Shown here: in pieces, positions 54,475 to 62,651 of the stretch
How positions within the stretch are numbered: position 1 is the stretch's first letter
How the letters are laid out: each line of letters opens with the position of its first letter
Source: a virus
Length of the DNA: 64,000 nucleotides
Strand: one strand, 5' to 3'
IMG/VR virus record: IMGVR_UViG_3300027759_000046
Location: 1 to 64,000 of that record
Translations under genes and position numbers: made by a program
Notes under the pieces: model-generated
What the model was told of the DNA's origin: nothing
Databases searched by the model: none
The model's input: the letters and a program-made list of their open reading frames with translations, nothing else

Positions 54475-55590
54475 ATGAAACTATCAAATATTAGAAAAAT
54501 TAACCTAGTTGGAGATCTTCACCTAGGTATCAGAAATAACTCAGTTGAATGGTTAGAGATCCAAAAAGATTTTCTAACCGACTTTTTATTTAAGACGATT
54601 GACCAAGATTTTGATGAAGACCGAGATATTCTAATATTGGAAGGCGACATATTTCATTCAAGAGAATCAATTAACGTCAGAATCCAAAATGAAGCATTCG
54701 ATATCTTTAAGAAACTTTCAGCAAAGTTTAAAAGAGGAGTCTACATCATTATCGGAAACCACGACGTTTATTACAAAGACAAAAATGAAGTTCACTCGCT
54801 AAAGTCGTTAAACTACTTAGCTGAGAATATTCACGTATTCGAAACTCCAGAAATTCTAACAATTAATGGATCCCATAACTTCTTAATGTTACCTTGGATC
54901 GAAGACGTTTCGAGACTTTCAAATGTTGTAAACGATCACCGTAATATTTGCCAGTACATTGTATGTCATGCAGATATCAAAGGTCTAAAATTTAATAAGT
55001 GGACTCATGTTGAGCACGGTATTGAAATTGATGCACTTGATACCTATAAGAGAGTTTACGGCGGTCATATCCACCACAGACAAGAGAGCCGTAACGTTCT
55101 CTATACCGGAACTCCTTATCAAATGGATCGAGGTGACATGGGTAATGCCAAAGGATTCTATCAGCTAACGGTTGATACTCCTGAATTAAAAGAAGTGTTT
55201 GTTGAAAATACACAGTCTCCAACCTTTGTTAAGTTCGATATCATGAATGTTTTGGAATTAACGCATGCTGAAATTGAGGAAAGGTTCAGAAATAATTTTG
55301 TAGACTTAATGATCAATGTTAATTTTGCAAATAGGTTCTCAGTAACTCGTTTTCTTGAAGAGATCTCAGCAGTACCTCACCGTAAAATTGAATTTTTTAC
55401 TTACGTTGATCAGACTCAAGCTGATGCTGAAATGAATTCCGAATTTAATCCAGAAGAGGGCTTTAATATAACTGATATTTTTAAAATGTATGTAAAGTCA
55501 AGAGACTACTCACAAGACTTTAAATCTGACTTAGCTAGAAAATTCATTGAAATACATCAAGCCGTAAAAGAAGACAATACTTATGCCTAA
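54475..55590 (+). CDS. 47: gp47-like recombination nuclease subunit (SbcD/Mre11)
   Basis: The 371-aa protein has the five calcineurin-type phosphoesterase motifs: VGDLHLG, LEGDIFHSRE, GNHDVYYKD, VCHADIKG and GGHIHHRQ. It is the nuclease half of the gp46/47 complex, equivalent to Mre11/Rad50 and SbcCD, which resects double-strand ends for recombination-dependent replication. The length fits T4 gp47 (339 aa) with a modest extension. Its stop overlaps the next gene by 8 bases; gp46 follows after a SET-like gene. Confidence 0.92.
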   Translation: MKLSNIRKINLVGDLHLGIRNNSVEWLEIQKDFLTDFLFKTIDQDFDEDRDILILEGDIFHSRESINVRIQNEAFDIFKKLSAKFKRGVYIIIGNHDVYYKDKNEVHSLKSLNYLAENIHVFETPEILTINGSHNFLMLPWIEDVSRLSNVVNDHRNICQYIVCHADIKGLKFNKWTHVEHGIEIDALDTYKRVYGGHIHHRQESRNVLYTGTPYQMDRGDMGNAKGFYQLTVDTPELKEVFVENTQSPTFVKFDIMNVLELTHAEIEERFRNNFVDLMINVNFANRFSVTRFLEEISAVPHRKIEFFTYVDQTQADAEMNSEFNPEEGFNITDIFKMYVKSRDYSQDFKSDLARKFIEIHQAVKEDNTYA

Positions 55591-56071
55591 TCCATCAATT
55601 AGTAAATACGTTCGAATTATTGAAATGAATCGGGAATTTAAAGCGATTGCTGCAATGGATGTTCCGGAAAACACAATAATTGAAATTTGCCCAGTTCTAA
55701 TTAGTAGCGCTAAAGCAATCATGTCATTAACTAATTCAGATTCTAAACTTGCAAGCAAAATCATAATTGACGAGGCTGCCATTGACAGGGAATATCAAGT
55801 GTTTGCTGAGCTTGGTGAAATGGAATTGGAAAGAAGGCTTGATTCAGGCCAAATTACACCAGCTGAGTATACTCAAATACTAAGATCTAAGGTCAACATA
55901 AACTCTCTACTAAATGCTAAAACTCACGGTCTGCCATTAGGAAACGGATTAATTTATGGAATAAGTGATTTTCCAAATATGGTCAGAGAATATCATTCAA
56001 GTAGTAAACTTTGCGTGTTTAGATCAGTACAATACATAATAGAAGGCAGTGAACTAACTTACTCCAAATAA
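55583..56071 (+). CDS. SET-domain-like protein between gp47 and gp46
   Basis: The 162-aa protein resembles a small SET (lysine methyltransferase) fold. The start is EFKAIAAMDVPENTIIEICP (19-38; compare the usual R-G-V-F-A-x-x-x-I-x-x-G-x-x-I-E-x-x-P). The end is LGNGLIYGISDFPN (119-132; usual Y-N-H-S-x-x-P-N), then SVQYIIEGSELTYSK (148-162; usual I-x-x-G-E-E-L-T-x-x-Y). A helical insert (~43-110) lies between. The NHS residues are replaced by GIS and the end reads TYSK, so catalysis may be lost or altered. It overlaps gp47 by 8 bases and sits 6 bases before gp46. A regulator or modifier of the nuclease complex is possible. Confidence 0.55.
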   Translation: MPNPSISKYVRIIEMNREFKAIAAMDVPENTIIEICPVLISSAKAIMSLTNSDSKLASKIIIDEAAIDREYQVFAELGEMELERRLDSGQITPAEYTQILRSKVNINSLLNAKTHGLPLGNGLIYGISDFPNMVREYHSSSKLCVFRSVQYIIEGSELTYSK

Positions 56072-56077
56072 TATTAA

Positions 56078-57751
56078 ATGAAGATAACTCAATTCTCTTT
56101 TAAGAACATTTGTTCTTATGGCAATAAATTACAGACTTTTAAATTCTCAGAAGATCCTCAATTAGTATTGGTTCAGGGTAAGAATGGCAGCGGTAAATCT
56201 TCAATTTCCGATGCTCTAACTGTTGCACTATATGGCAAATCATCAATTCGTAAAACAAAAGAGATTCCAAATCGAATCAATAAAAATGCATACACGCATG
56301 TAGAGTTTTTAACCGGATCCGGCGATACGATTGAAATTGAAAGAGGCCTAGAGCCTAACTTTTCAAAATTATTAATCAATGGAACTGAGCATAATTTGCC
56401 AGATAAACGCCGAGTAGACGATTTTATCGAAGAAGAACTTACAAAGATCCCATTCAACGTATTCTCAAACACAATCAGTCTATCAGTTAATGATTTCAAG
56501 AGCTTTGTTAAGTTAAGCCCTCATGACAAGCGCCAAATTATTGATAAAATCTTTGGTTTAGATATTGTAAATGACATGTCTAAAATTGCCAAGGAAGAAG
56601 TTCGTGAATTAAAAGTATCAATACAAACAATTGACTCAACTGTTCTTAATAATGAAGCTCTGCTCCAAAATTCACAAGATCAGCTAACGAATCTTAAGCA
56701 AGATCTATCGTCGGCTAAAGATTCTAGGATTTTAGAGTTAACAACCGAAATTTCTGAGCTAAATAAAACTAAAGAGATTTATAAAGCCGAATACACAGGC
56801 TTTCAAGCCGAGTTAAAGAAATTAGAATCAGCAGTAACAGACGCTAGAGAAAAGAAGTCAAATATTCAATTAACTATTTCTGAAATTCAGAAAAAACTTG
56901 ACCTGTACTCCAAGAATAAGTGTCCACACTGTCTATCTGATCTTACTGACGCTGCACATTTAGGCATAAAGGATAAGCTAGTTGCTAAGAAACAGGAGCA
57001 AACTGACCTGATTCCAACTGCTAACTCTCAAATTACTGAAGCGAATCAATTACTTGAAGATCTAAAGGCTGCTCAAAGTTCTGCTCGAGATAAATTTTAT
57101 CAAGTGGATGGAGTTCTTGCTCCGCTAAAGAAAGAACTTTCTGAACTAAATGATACACCTGAGTCGACTGATAAGAAGTCTGGCACAACATACATAAATG
57201 GAGTAATTTCAAATATTGAATCTGAGATTTCAAAATTATCAGAAGAAAGAGCTAAATTAAGTTCACAATTATCAATTTCTCAAGAGATGGAAGACATTCT
57301 ATCAGATAATGGAATGAAGCGTGTTCTAATGAGTCAAATTATTCCAATGCTAAATAAGAAAATCTTGAAGACTTCAAAGCTTCTTGAATTTAAGTTTGCA
57401 TTTGAATTTGATTTAGAATTTAATCCAATAATTACTCACTTAGGAATGCAAATTTCTCCAGACTCGTTATCTGCTGGAGAACAAAAGAAGATGAACTTAA
57501 TCGTTCTATTGTGTATTTTGGAGCTCTTAAAATTAAAACATCACAAGGTTAATCTATTATTCCTAGATGAAGTATTCTCATCATTAGATGTTGAATCAAT
57601 CTATAGAGTAGTTGACCTATTGAAAACTTTTGCAAAAAAGTACAACATGACAGTATTCGTAATCTCTCATGATCCTTTACCTGAGGAGTTTTTCGACACA
57701 AAGTTAATGGTTGAAAACACCGACCACTTCTCAGACATCAAGTTCTTGTAA
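56078..57751 (+). CDS. 46: gp46-like recombination ATPase subunit (SbcC/Rad50)
   Basis: The 557-aa SMC-like protein has Walker A GKNGSGKSS (~34-42), two long coiled-coil arms, and a zinc hook NKCPHC (~285). The ABC signature is LSAGEQKKMN (~463), Walker B is LLFLDEVFSSLD (~492), and the His-loop is FVISHDP. It pairs with gp47 to process DNA ends using ATP. The length matches T4 gp46 (560 aa). It is the last gene before a possible promoter (57766) ahead of the dCMP hydroxymethylase. Confidence 0.93.
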   Translation: MKITQFSFKNICSYGNKLQTFKFSEDPQLVLVQGKNGSGKSSISDALTVALYGKSSIRKTKEIPNRINKNAYTHVEFLTGSGDTIEIERGLEPNFSKLLINGTEHNLPDKRRVDDFIEEELTKIPFNVFSNTISLSVNDFKSFVKLSPHDKRQIIDKIFGLDIVNDMSKIAKEEVRELKVSIQTIDSTVLNNEALLQNSQDQLTNLKQDLSSAKDSRILELTTEISELNKTKEIYKAEYTGFQAELKKLESAVTDAREKKSNIQLTISEIQKKLDLYSKNKCPHCLSDLTDAAHLGIKDKLVAKKQEQTDLIPTANSQITEANQLLEDLKAAQSSARDKFYQVDGVLAPLKKELSELNDTPESTDKKSGTTYINGVISNIESEISKLSEERAKLSSQLSISQEMEDILSDNGMKRVLMSQIIPMLNKKILKTSKLLEFKFAFEFDLEFNPIITHLGMQISPDSLSAGEQKKMNLIVLLCILELLKLKHHKVNLLFLDEVFSSLDVESIYRVVDLLKTFAKKYNMTVFVISHDPLPEEFFDTKLMVENTDHFSDIKFL

Positions 57752-57782
57752 ACTATTCACGTTTTTTTAGTATATTTTATTT

Positions 57783-58664
57783 ATGATAGTATTTAAAGGC
57801 CAGACTTTTGCCGAGTGTTACCGTGACTCGCTAATCAATCTTTTCGAAGATGGTATTGAAAATAATGCCAGAGGCACCGTGAGCAAGGAGTTGCTTGACG
57901 TTGCGTTAGTTGTCGAAGATCCAACTCAATGCCTATATCAAAACGATAGGCGAGGTTCTCAAAAGAAGTATATTGCGGCTGAATTTTTGTGGTATTACTC
58001 AGGGCGTAATGACGTTAAGTTTATTGCGAATTGGGCTAAGTTTTGGGAATCAATCCAAAACGAAGACGGTTCAGCTAACTCAGCTTACGGCAACCTAATC
58101 TTTAAGGTTAGAAATCAGCACAATCTCTCCCAATACCAGTGGGCAATGCAAAGCTTAATCAGCGATCCTAACACGAGACAAGCTGTAATGCATTTCAATA
58201 TGCCGACTCACCAGTACAATGGAAACAAGGATTTTGTTTGTACAATGTACGCAAACTGCCATATCCGAAACAATAAGTTCTATATGTCAGTTTACATGAG
58301 AAGCAATGACGCTGTTTGGGGTACACCAACTGACGTAGCTTTCTTCTGTTCTTTACAGATGCAAATGTATTCTCAATTAAAAAACTTCTATCCAGAGTTA
58401 GAGCTTGGTTCGTATACTCACGTTGCAAATTCATACCACGTTTACGATAGACATTATGAATTAGGAACAGCAATGCTAGAGACAGCATTCAAACCAGAAG
58501 CACTTCCACACGTTGTCGCAGATCTAGTCGATATCGATGGAGAGCCTAGCCGTAATTTATTAATCTTAATGGATGCGTTATTTGCAAACGATGAGCCGTA
58601 TCTAATTTTTCAAGATGGTCCAGATATGTTAAAATGGATTCATACAAATGTTTCAAAGAAATAA
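57783..58664 (+). CDS. 42: dCMP hydroxymethylase-like (gp42), thymidylate synthase superfamily
   Basis: The 293-aa protein belongs to the thymidylate synthase superfamily but reads like T4 dCMP hydroxymethylase. KDFVCTMYANCHIRNNKFYM (catalytic Cys153) and MRSNDAVWGTPTDVAF match the T4 DFMCT and MRSNDVVFGFRNDYAW. Asp184 takes the place of the Asn that in thymidylate synthase binds dUMP. The Cys-to-Asp spacing of 31 residues equals T4 (Cys148, Asp179). YHVYDRH matches the T4 LHVYSRH. The predicted reaction is dCMP plus methylene-tetrahydrofolate to 5-hydroxymethyl-dCMP. It is followed by dCMP deaminase after 2 bases. Annotation pipelines would probably call it thymidylate synthase; a dUMP hydroxymethylase remains possible. 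Confidence 0.75.
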   Translation: MIVFKGQTFAECYRDSLINLFEDGIENNARGTVSKELLDVALVVEDPTQCLYQNDRRGSQKKYIAAEFLWYYSGRNDVKFIANWAKFWESIQNEDGSANSAYGNLIFKVRNQHNLSQYQWAMQSLISDPNTRQAVMHFNMPTHQYNGNKDFVCTMYANCHIRNNKFYMSVYMRSNDAVWGTPTDVAFFCSLQMQMYSQLKNFYPELELGSYTHVANSYHVYDRHYELGTAMLETAFKPEALPHVVADLVDIDGEPSRNLLILMDALFANDEPYLIFQDGPDMLKWIHTNVSKK

Positions 58665-58666
58665 TC

Positions 58667-59122
58667 ATGACGCCAAAGCAACATAAAATAGACCTCGCTT
58701 ACATTAAGATGGCCCAAGTCTGGGCAGATCTATCTCATGCCACTCGTAAAAAAGTTGGAGCTCTAATTGTTAAAAATAACACAATCATCTCTGATGGGTT
58801 CAACGGAACTCCGTCTGGTTTTGAAAATGAATGTGAAGAAGCTATCCATAATGAAGACGGTTCATTTAAAGAATATAAAACCAAATGGTATGTTTTACAT
58901 GCCGAATCAAATGCATTAGCTAAAGTTGCCAAATCAACACAAAGTAGCGATGGCGCAACCCTCTATATTACATATTCCCCATGCACAGATTGTAGTAAAT
59001 TAATTCTACAGGCTGGTATTAAACGCGTTGTTTACTTGGAAGAGTATCGTGATACAAACGGCTTGGACTTTTTACGAAGAGCCGGTGTTGAGGTTAAAAA
59101 AATCAACATACAAAATGATTGA
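58667..59122 (+). CDS. dCMP deaminase
   Basis: The ATG at 58667 (MTPKQHKIDLAYIKMAQVWA, 151 aa) is preferred over one at 58634 that overlaps the previous gene. The zinc site is complete: HAESNAL (His and catalytic Glu) and SPCTDCSKL (the two Cys). The SHATRKKVGALIVKNN and DGFNGTPSGF segments are typical of dCMP deaminases. It converts dCMP to dUMP, feeding thymidylate synthesis and competing with hydroxymethylation for dCMP. It overlaps the next gene by 8 bases and is coupled to the upstream hydroxymethylase. Confidence 0.92.
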   Translation: MTPKQHKIDLAYIKMAQVWADLSHATRKKVGALIVKNNTIISDGFNGTPSGFENECEEAIHNEDGSFKEYKTKWYVLHAESNALAKVAKSTQSSDGATLYITYSPCTDCSKLILQAGIKRVVYLEEYRDTNGLDFLRRAGVEVKKINIQND

Positions 59123-59516
59123 TACTACAAATCGCGTACTTGAAATAGTCTTCGTTAAAGATCTAAAACAATTCGTTCAAGTCCTGCACAAAAAATGCAA
59201 ATCCGACTATCTTTTAAATGTCAATAAGATAATTAGGGAGAAATTTGAACAAGATATTCTTGTACCAAATAAAATTCAATCTTTCTTAATTAATTACGAA
59301 ATCAAGAAATTAATTGATAAAGCAGTCAATGTTAGAAACCGCAAATACAGTCGAATAATCTACGTTAACTCAAGTCTGTCAAAGAATACTGTGTTAAACA
59401 CAATCGACTTTCTATCGAATGCTTATGAAGAGGTTAAATTTGAACCTCTAATAATTGATTTAGAAGAGGACTTTTGCACAGAGCTAAAGATTAAAACAAT
59501 AAAAAAGGGACGATAA
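59115..59516 (+). CDS. Hypothetical protein at the end of the replication block
   Basis: The ATG at 59115 (MIDTTNRVLEIVFVKDLKQF) gives 133 aa and overlaps the deaminase by 8 bases. A start at 59028 would overlap much more. The protein is basic, mostly helical in the middle (NKIIREKFEQDILVPNKIQS) and has no recognised motif. Its stop lies inside the stem of the hairpin at 59504-59526. No function is proposed. Confidence 0.65.
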   Translation: MIDTTNRVLEIVFVKDLKQFVQVLHKKCKSDYLLNVNKIIREKFEQDILVPNKIQSFLINYEIKKLIDKAVNVRNRKYSRIIYVNSSLSKNTVLNTIDFLSNAYEEVKFEPLIIDLEEDFCTELKIKTIKKGR

Positions 59517-59526
59517 ACGTCCCTTT
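59504..59526 (-). terminator. Terminator between convergent genes, mainly for the minus strand
   Basis: AAAGGGACG pairs with CGTCCCTTT around ATAAA. On the minus strand it is followed by TTTTTT, so it ends the minus-strand prohead/tail unit. On the plus strand only CTAG follows, so it would be weaker there. It contains the stop of the plus-strand gene. Confidence 0.7.
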
Positions 59527-59551
59527 CTAGTATTCAATAAGTTTTAAAAGA

Positions 59552-60157
59552 TTAAGCTCCTTCTTCAGTATTCTCTTCTTCACCTTCTTCGCCTTCTTCC
59601 TCTTCTTTGCACATTTTTTCAATTGCTGCACATAATAGGTCGCAAACTTCTTCTTTTTCGATTTCCATTTTCTCGCAAATGTCATCAATTAAATCTTGAA
59701 GATCGTCTCCGAATTCTTCCATTAATTTTTCCAATTGCTCCTCGTCTACTTCGTATCCAAGGTCTACATTTTCATCATCTTCTAAAGGTTCTTCAGCTTC
59801 GTTAAATTCATAGTTTTCATTTACGAATTCTTGGTATCTTGCGATCTTTCCTTCTTCAACTGCATCAGTTGTTGCGATAGTTGGTTTAGCGTACATTTGT
59901 GTATAAGGTTTTTTCTTTGCTGTTTTATAAACGATATCGCTGGAAAATCCTTTCCAAGCAGAATCATAATTTGGGTTGAATCGGCCTCCTTCAGCATTAG
60001 GATCGCGCTCAACAACTCTTTGATATCCATCTAGAGATTTTCTCTTTGATTTATCGAAATCTTCTTTTTCAGAAGGACCACCGAACGCAGGTTTCTTTGG
60101 GTTTGTCCATCTTTCTAGAGAAGGATTATCTCTGCGTTTTACGTTAAACATGTCCAT
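59552..60157 (-). CDS. Acidic protein, possible prohead core component
   Basis: The 201-aa protein has a Lys/Arg-rich N-terminal half with many Pro, Asn and Asp (WTNPKKPAFGGPSEKEDFDK). Its C-terminal half is very acidic and helical (LEKLMEEFGDDLQDLIDDIC). At ~residues 105-116, KIARYQEFVNEN resembles the T4 capsid-targeting/gp21 cleavage signal, here internal. Acidic, cleavable core proteins are typical of T4-type proheads (compare gp67 and gp68). It lies downstream of the tail tube gene on the same strand. It is probably internal or scaffold; no family is recognised. Confidence 0.6.
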   Translation of the reverse strand: MDMFNVKRRDNPSLERWTNPKKPAFGGPSEKEDFDKSKRKSLDGYQRVVERDPNAEGGRFNPNYDSAWKGFSSDIVYKTAKKKPYTQMYAKPTIATTDAVEEGKIARYQEFVNENYEFNEAEEPLEDDENVDLGYEVDEEQLEKLMEEFGDDLQDLIDDICEKMEIEKEEVCDLLCAAIEKMCKEEEEGEEGEEENTEEGA

Positions 60158-60174
60158 GTCTTACTTTAGTATTT

Positions 60175-60777
60175 TTATTGACCAATACGAGTTTCAACGT
60201 AACGATCCGCTACGAATCCAATTGTAAGATCGGCAATTTTATCGTCTGCATAACTTAAGGTTTGCTCTGTAAATTTCTCAGTATCTATGAAAACTGGAGA
60301 GAAAACAAACTCTCTAAAGATTACACCAGAACGGTTGAATTGAGTTACTTGAATTACTGCTGGACTAGCAACAGTACCTGCGTAATCTTTTTTCAATCCT
60401 TGCGCACCAGTCATTGGATCATAGATCAAATTAGACCAAGCGCGGAATGCGTTATAAATGTAATTATCGTTATCGTCATTTAAGTTCAATTCAAATGCAA
60501 TCTTGAATTTAGCTAACGTTGTTGTAGGTTTAGCAGCAGCGTAAGCTCTTTCAGAGAATTTGAATCTCTGTGTTTGCAAAGCACCACCGGCGTTACCGTG
60601 AAGTTCTGGAAGTCCAGTAACCGTCTTAACGTGTTCTAGAGTTAGATTATTGTTAAATCCAATTTTTGCAGAGACAGCAGGTGGAGGCGTAATAATTACT
60701 TCAAACTGATTTAAGTAAATCGGTTCATATCTTCCTGGACCTGCGGTTGAGTTTTTAAAATGTGGTAGACCAGCCAT
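60175..60777 (-). CDS. 19: Tail tube protein (gp19-like)
   Basis: The 200-aa protein has the T4 gp19-type layout. After a short Gly/Pro start comes YLNQFEVIITPP, the first strand of the tube fold. Next are KTVTGLPELHGNAGGALQTQRFKFS, the region FNLNDDNDNYIYNAFRAWSN, and the C-terminal strand DKIADLTIGFVADRYVETRI. Stacked hexamers form the inner tube through which DNA passes. The length is close to T4 gp19 (163 aa). A late-type box lies 19 bases upstream. In T4 the tube gene follows the sheath gene; here the plus-strand block (about 13 kb) separates them. Confidence 0.75.
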   Translation of the reverse strand: MAGLPHFKNSTAGPGRYEPIYLNQFEVIITPPPAVSAKIGFNNNLTLEHVKTVTGLPELHGNAGGALQTQRFKFSERAYAAAKPTTTLAKFKIAFELNLNDDNDNYIYNAFRAWSNLIYDPMTGAQGLKKDYAGTVASPAVIQVTQFNRSGVIFREFVFSPVFIDTEKFTEQTLSYADDKIADLTIGFVADRYVETRIGQ

Positions 60778-60796
60778 CTTGTCTTATTTTTTTAAT

Positions 60797-60805
60797 TTAT
60801 TTATT
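60797..60805 (-). promoter_or_regulatory. Late promoter-like box AATAAATAA
   Basis: The minus strand reads GAATAAATAAAT, 19 bases before the tail tube ATG at 60777. Confidence 0.65.
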
Positions 60806-60820
60806 CGAGAGTTTCGCAGT

Positions 60821-61726
60821 TTATCGCGGACCGACCGGAGTTGGGTCAGCTTTTTTGTTAACCTCATTCTTAATTTCGGTGAATTCGCGCTCCTTTGCGC
60901 CGGAACCCTTTAAGCTTTTAAGTGCTTTAAACACCCAGTCTTCGTCTTCTGCATCCTTTCCTTTTGGAACAACTGAATTTTCGCCAACGGTAAATGATAA
61001 TTCAATCGAAGGCAATACTTCAGCTAAGAGATTCTTTTGAACTCCACCGCCTTCGCCTTCAACTGTAAAATCTGAATAACTGAATTCAATTGTGTCTCCC
61101 ATAATACCGCCAAATTTAACTATTGCTTTAATTTTGCTAGAGTTGTCAAGATTTTCATCTCCGACCATCTTAGTTATATTATTGGTTGCACGATACTGAA
61201 TAGTTACTCCGCTTCCGCCTTTTTCCTGAACATCAATGAATCTCATTCTATCAGCAATCACATGAACAGAATAACTTCCATTAAATGCAGGAGTCTTCTC
61301 TGGATCCTTAGGCTCATCTTTCTTTGGCTCGTCATTAGTTATCTCATCTTCAGGTTCTAGTGAATCCTGATCATCCTGAGTTTTATCTATGACAGCTGGC
61401 AGTCCAGGCTTTTGGAAAACTGCTGGTAAATTCTTATCATTACCGGCAGGCAATGCTAGAGTTTCGTTTGTCTTCTTTGTTAGCTTAGAATCAATTACTG
61501 CATTAATCTCTTTAAGTAGATTAATTAACTTATCGGCGCTTGTGTACTTGTAATAAGTTGCAAGAGCAGAAGCCTTTGTAAACAATAAGTCCGGATAAAT
61601 GTCAGTAGTATGCAGTTCAATATCTTGAGCATTCTGATCCCAATGAGGCTGTCCGCCGTTTCCGGGATTGGTCCACTTAATATTAAAGCTTATGTATGAC
61701 TCTGCAATTACGCCGTTTCCTATCAT
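60821..61726 (-). CDS. Hypothetical protein in the head/tail tube cluster
   Basis: The 301-aa protein begins MIGNGVIAESYISFNIKWTN. An acidic Pro/Lys/Asp/Glu linker (~118-143) joins an N-terminal domain to a beta-rich C-terminal domain (SYSVHVIADRMRFIDVQEKG). It is not recognised. It lies 3 bases after the gene at 61730 and 43 bases before the tail tube gene. The KIAAESY-like start (AESYISF) does not match the cleavable signals of its neighbours. It is likely virion-related by position. Confidence 0.65.
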   Translation of the reverse strand: MIGNGVIAESYISFNIKWTNPGNGGQPHWDQNAQDIELHTTDIYPDLLFTKASALATYYKYTSADKLINLLKEINAVIDSKLTKKTNETLALPAGNDKNLPAVFQKPGLPAVIDKTQDDQDSLEPEDEITNDEPKKDEPKDPEKTPAFNGSYSVHVIADRMRFIDVQEKGGSGVTIQYRATNNITKMVGDENLDNSSKIKAIVKFGGIMGDTIEFSYSDFTVEGEGGGVQKNLLAEVLPSIELSFTVGENSVVPKGKDAEDEDWVFKALKSLKGSGAKEREFTEIKNEVNKKADPTPVGPR

Positions 61727-61729
61727 TTA

Positions 61730-62233
61730 TTAGCCGATTTCTTTATCTCCGCGGAATTCTTTTCCACGATTTGCTTTTTTCTTATCTGGATCAACTGTTT
61801 TATAGTTAGCCCAAATTTCGTTGTAAATACGGCAAGATGCTCCCATGAAATTAACGATACCTACATATTTCTTGCGATCATCACCTTTCATTTTTGAAAT
61901 CTTCTTACCGATTGAACGAGCATCATCTAAATCAAGTTCTTCCTCGTCAGATTTTCCAACCAAGTCCTTAAGCGAATTTGCTTCGTACATATACGATTCA
62001 AACGTTGGATGCACGTGTGGTCCTCGTGGGCCCATTGGATCCAGGTCAATATCTTCTGATTCAATATCAGCAGATCCACCCATTCTTTTTATTTGAGCAA
62101 GGCCTTCTTCCTGAGAGTTTACTGGAATCAAAGTGTTTTGACCAACTACATAGTAGCCGTCTTCGCGCTCTTCAATTCTCAATGGTCCAGACAGATCGAA
62201 TTCCATGCCATCACTAAATTTAAGTTTTGACAT
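61730..62233 (-). CDS. Hypothetical head-associated protein with an internal cleavage-like site
   Basis: The 167-aa protein has a small N-terminal beta domain (KFSDGMEFDLSGPLRIEERE), an acidic linker, and at ~residues 76-87 PTFESYMYEANS. That segment resembles the T4 gp21 cleavage/capsid-targeting pattern (MKTYQEFIAE, cut after Glu). The C-terminal part is helical and basic (ISKMKGDDRKKYVGIVNFMG). Such a layout fits a prohead protein cut on maturation, leaving a basic C-terminal part. It lies 11 bases after the basic repeat protein gene. No family is recognised. Confidence 0.65.
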   Translation of the reverse strand: MSKLKFSDGMEFDLSGPLRIEEREDGYYVVGQNTLIPVNSQEEGLAQIKRMGGSADIESEDIDLDPMGPRGPHVHPTFESYMYEANSLKDLVGKSDEEELDLDDARSIGKKISKMKGDDRKKYVGIVNFMGASCRIYNEIWANYKTVDPDKKKANRGKEFRGDKEIG

Positions 62234-62244
62234 AGTTAACTGAT

Positions 62245-62604
62245 TTATTTAGGCATCTTTGCCATAGCTGGATCAACTTTCTTGTTGATAGCTTTACCTT
62301 TGATAACAAGCTTAGAGATCTTAGGATCAACTTCTTTCTTAGAAGCAGTTCCACGACCCTTAGGCATATCGGCCATTTCAGGTTTCACCATTTTATTAGA
62401 AGCAGAACCACGACCCTTAGGCATATCAGCCATTTCAGGTTTTACAGTTTTACTGATTGCTCTACCTTTTCCAACAGGAAGTGCAGACATCTCATCATCA
62501 ACTTGTTTTGTAATTCTTTTGCCTTTAGCTGGAGCGCCTTTAGCAAGATCTTGATTCGTTTTCTTTTCAAAAAGATACTCTTCGTAGCTTAAAACTGATT
62601 TCAT
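62245..62604 (-). CDS. Basic tandem-repeat protein with capsid-targeting-like N-terminus
   Basis: The 119-aa protein starts MKSVLSYEEYLFEKK, a signal like T4 MKTYQEFIAE. Then come about five ~19-residue repeats built as K-G-(K/R)-x-x-(S/N)-K-x-V-x-(P/D)-x-M-x-x-(L/M)-P. Two of them share MVKPEMADMPKGRG. The repeats are rich in Lys, Arg and Gly, which suggests DNA binding. This is what an internal capsid protein that helps pack DNA would look like (compare the T4 internal proteins). A late-type box lies 47 bases upstream, and the gene is the first one after the major capsid gene's terminator. Confidence 0.7.
   Translation of the reverse strand: MKSVLSYEEYLFEKKTNQDLAKGAPAKGKRITKQVDDEMSALPVGKGRAISKTVKPEMADMPKGRGSASNKMVKPEMADMPKGRGTASKKEVDPKISKLVIKGKAINKKVDPAMAKMPK
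62258..62527. repeat. Tandem repeats inside the basic internal-protein gene
   Basis: About five diverged ~57-bp units encode the K-G-x-x-x-K-x-V-x-P-x-M-x-x-x-P pattern. The two central units (about 62340-62455) are nearly identical, which suggests a recent duplication. Confidence 0.7.
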
Positions 62605-62651
62605 GTGAATTTTGTTTTTTTGTAATTTCTTTTTTGCTAATCCTAGCTAGG

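Noticed and set aside
57783-58664. Plain thymidylate synthase
   Set aside because: Asp replaces the dUMP-binding Asn, and the sequence around the catalytic Cys follows T4 dCMP hydroxymethylase; kept only as the superfamily name.
62242-62250. AAATAAATC as a late box before the gene at 62233
   Set aside because: It departs from the consensus, overlaps a stop codon and lies only 8 bases from the start.
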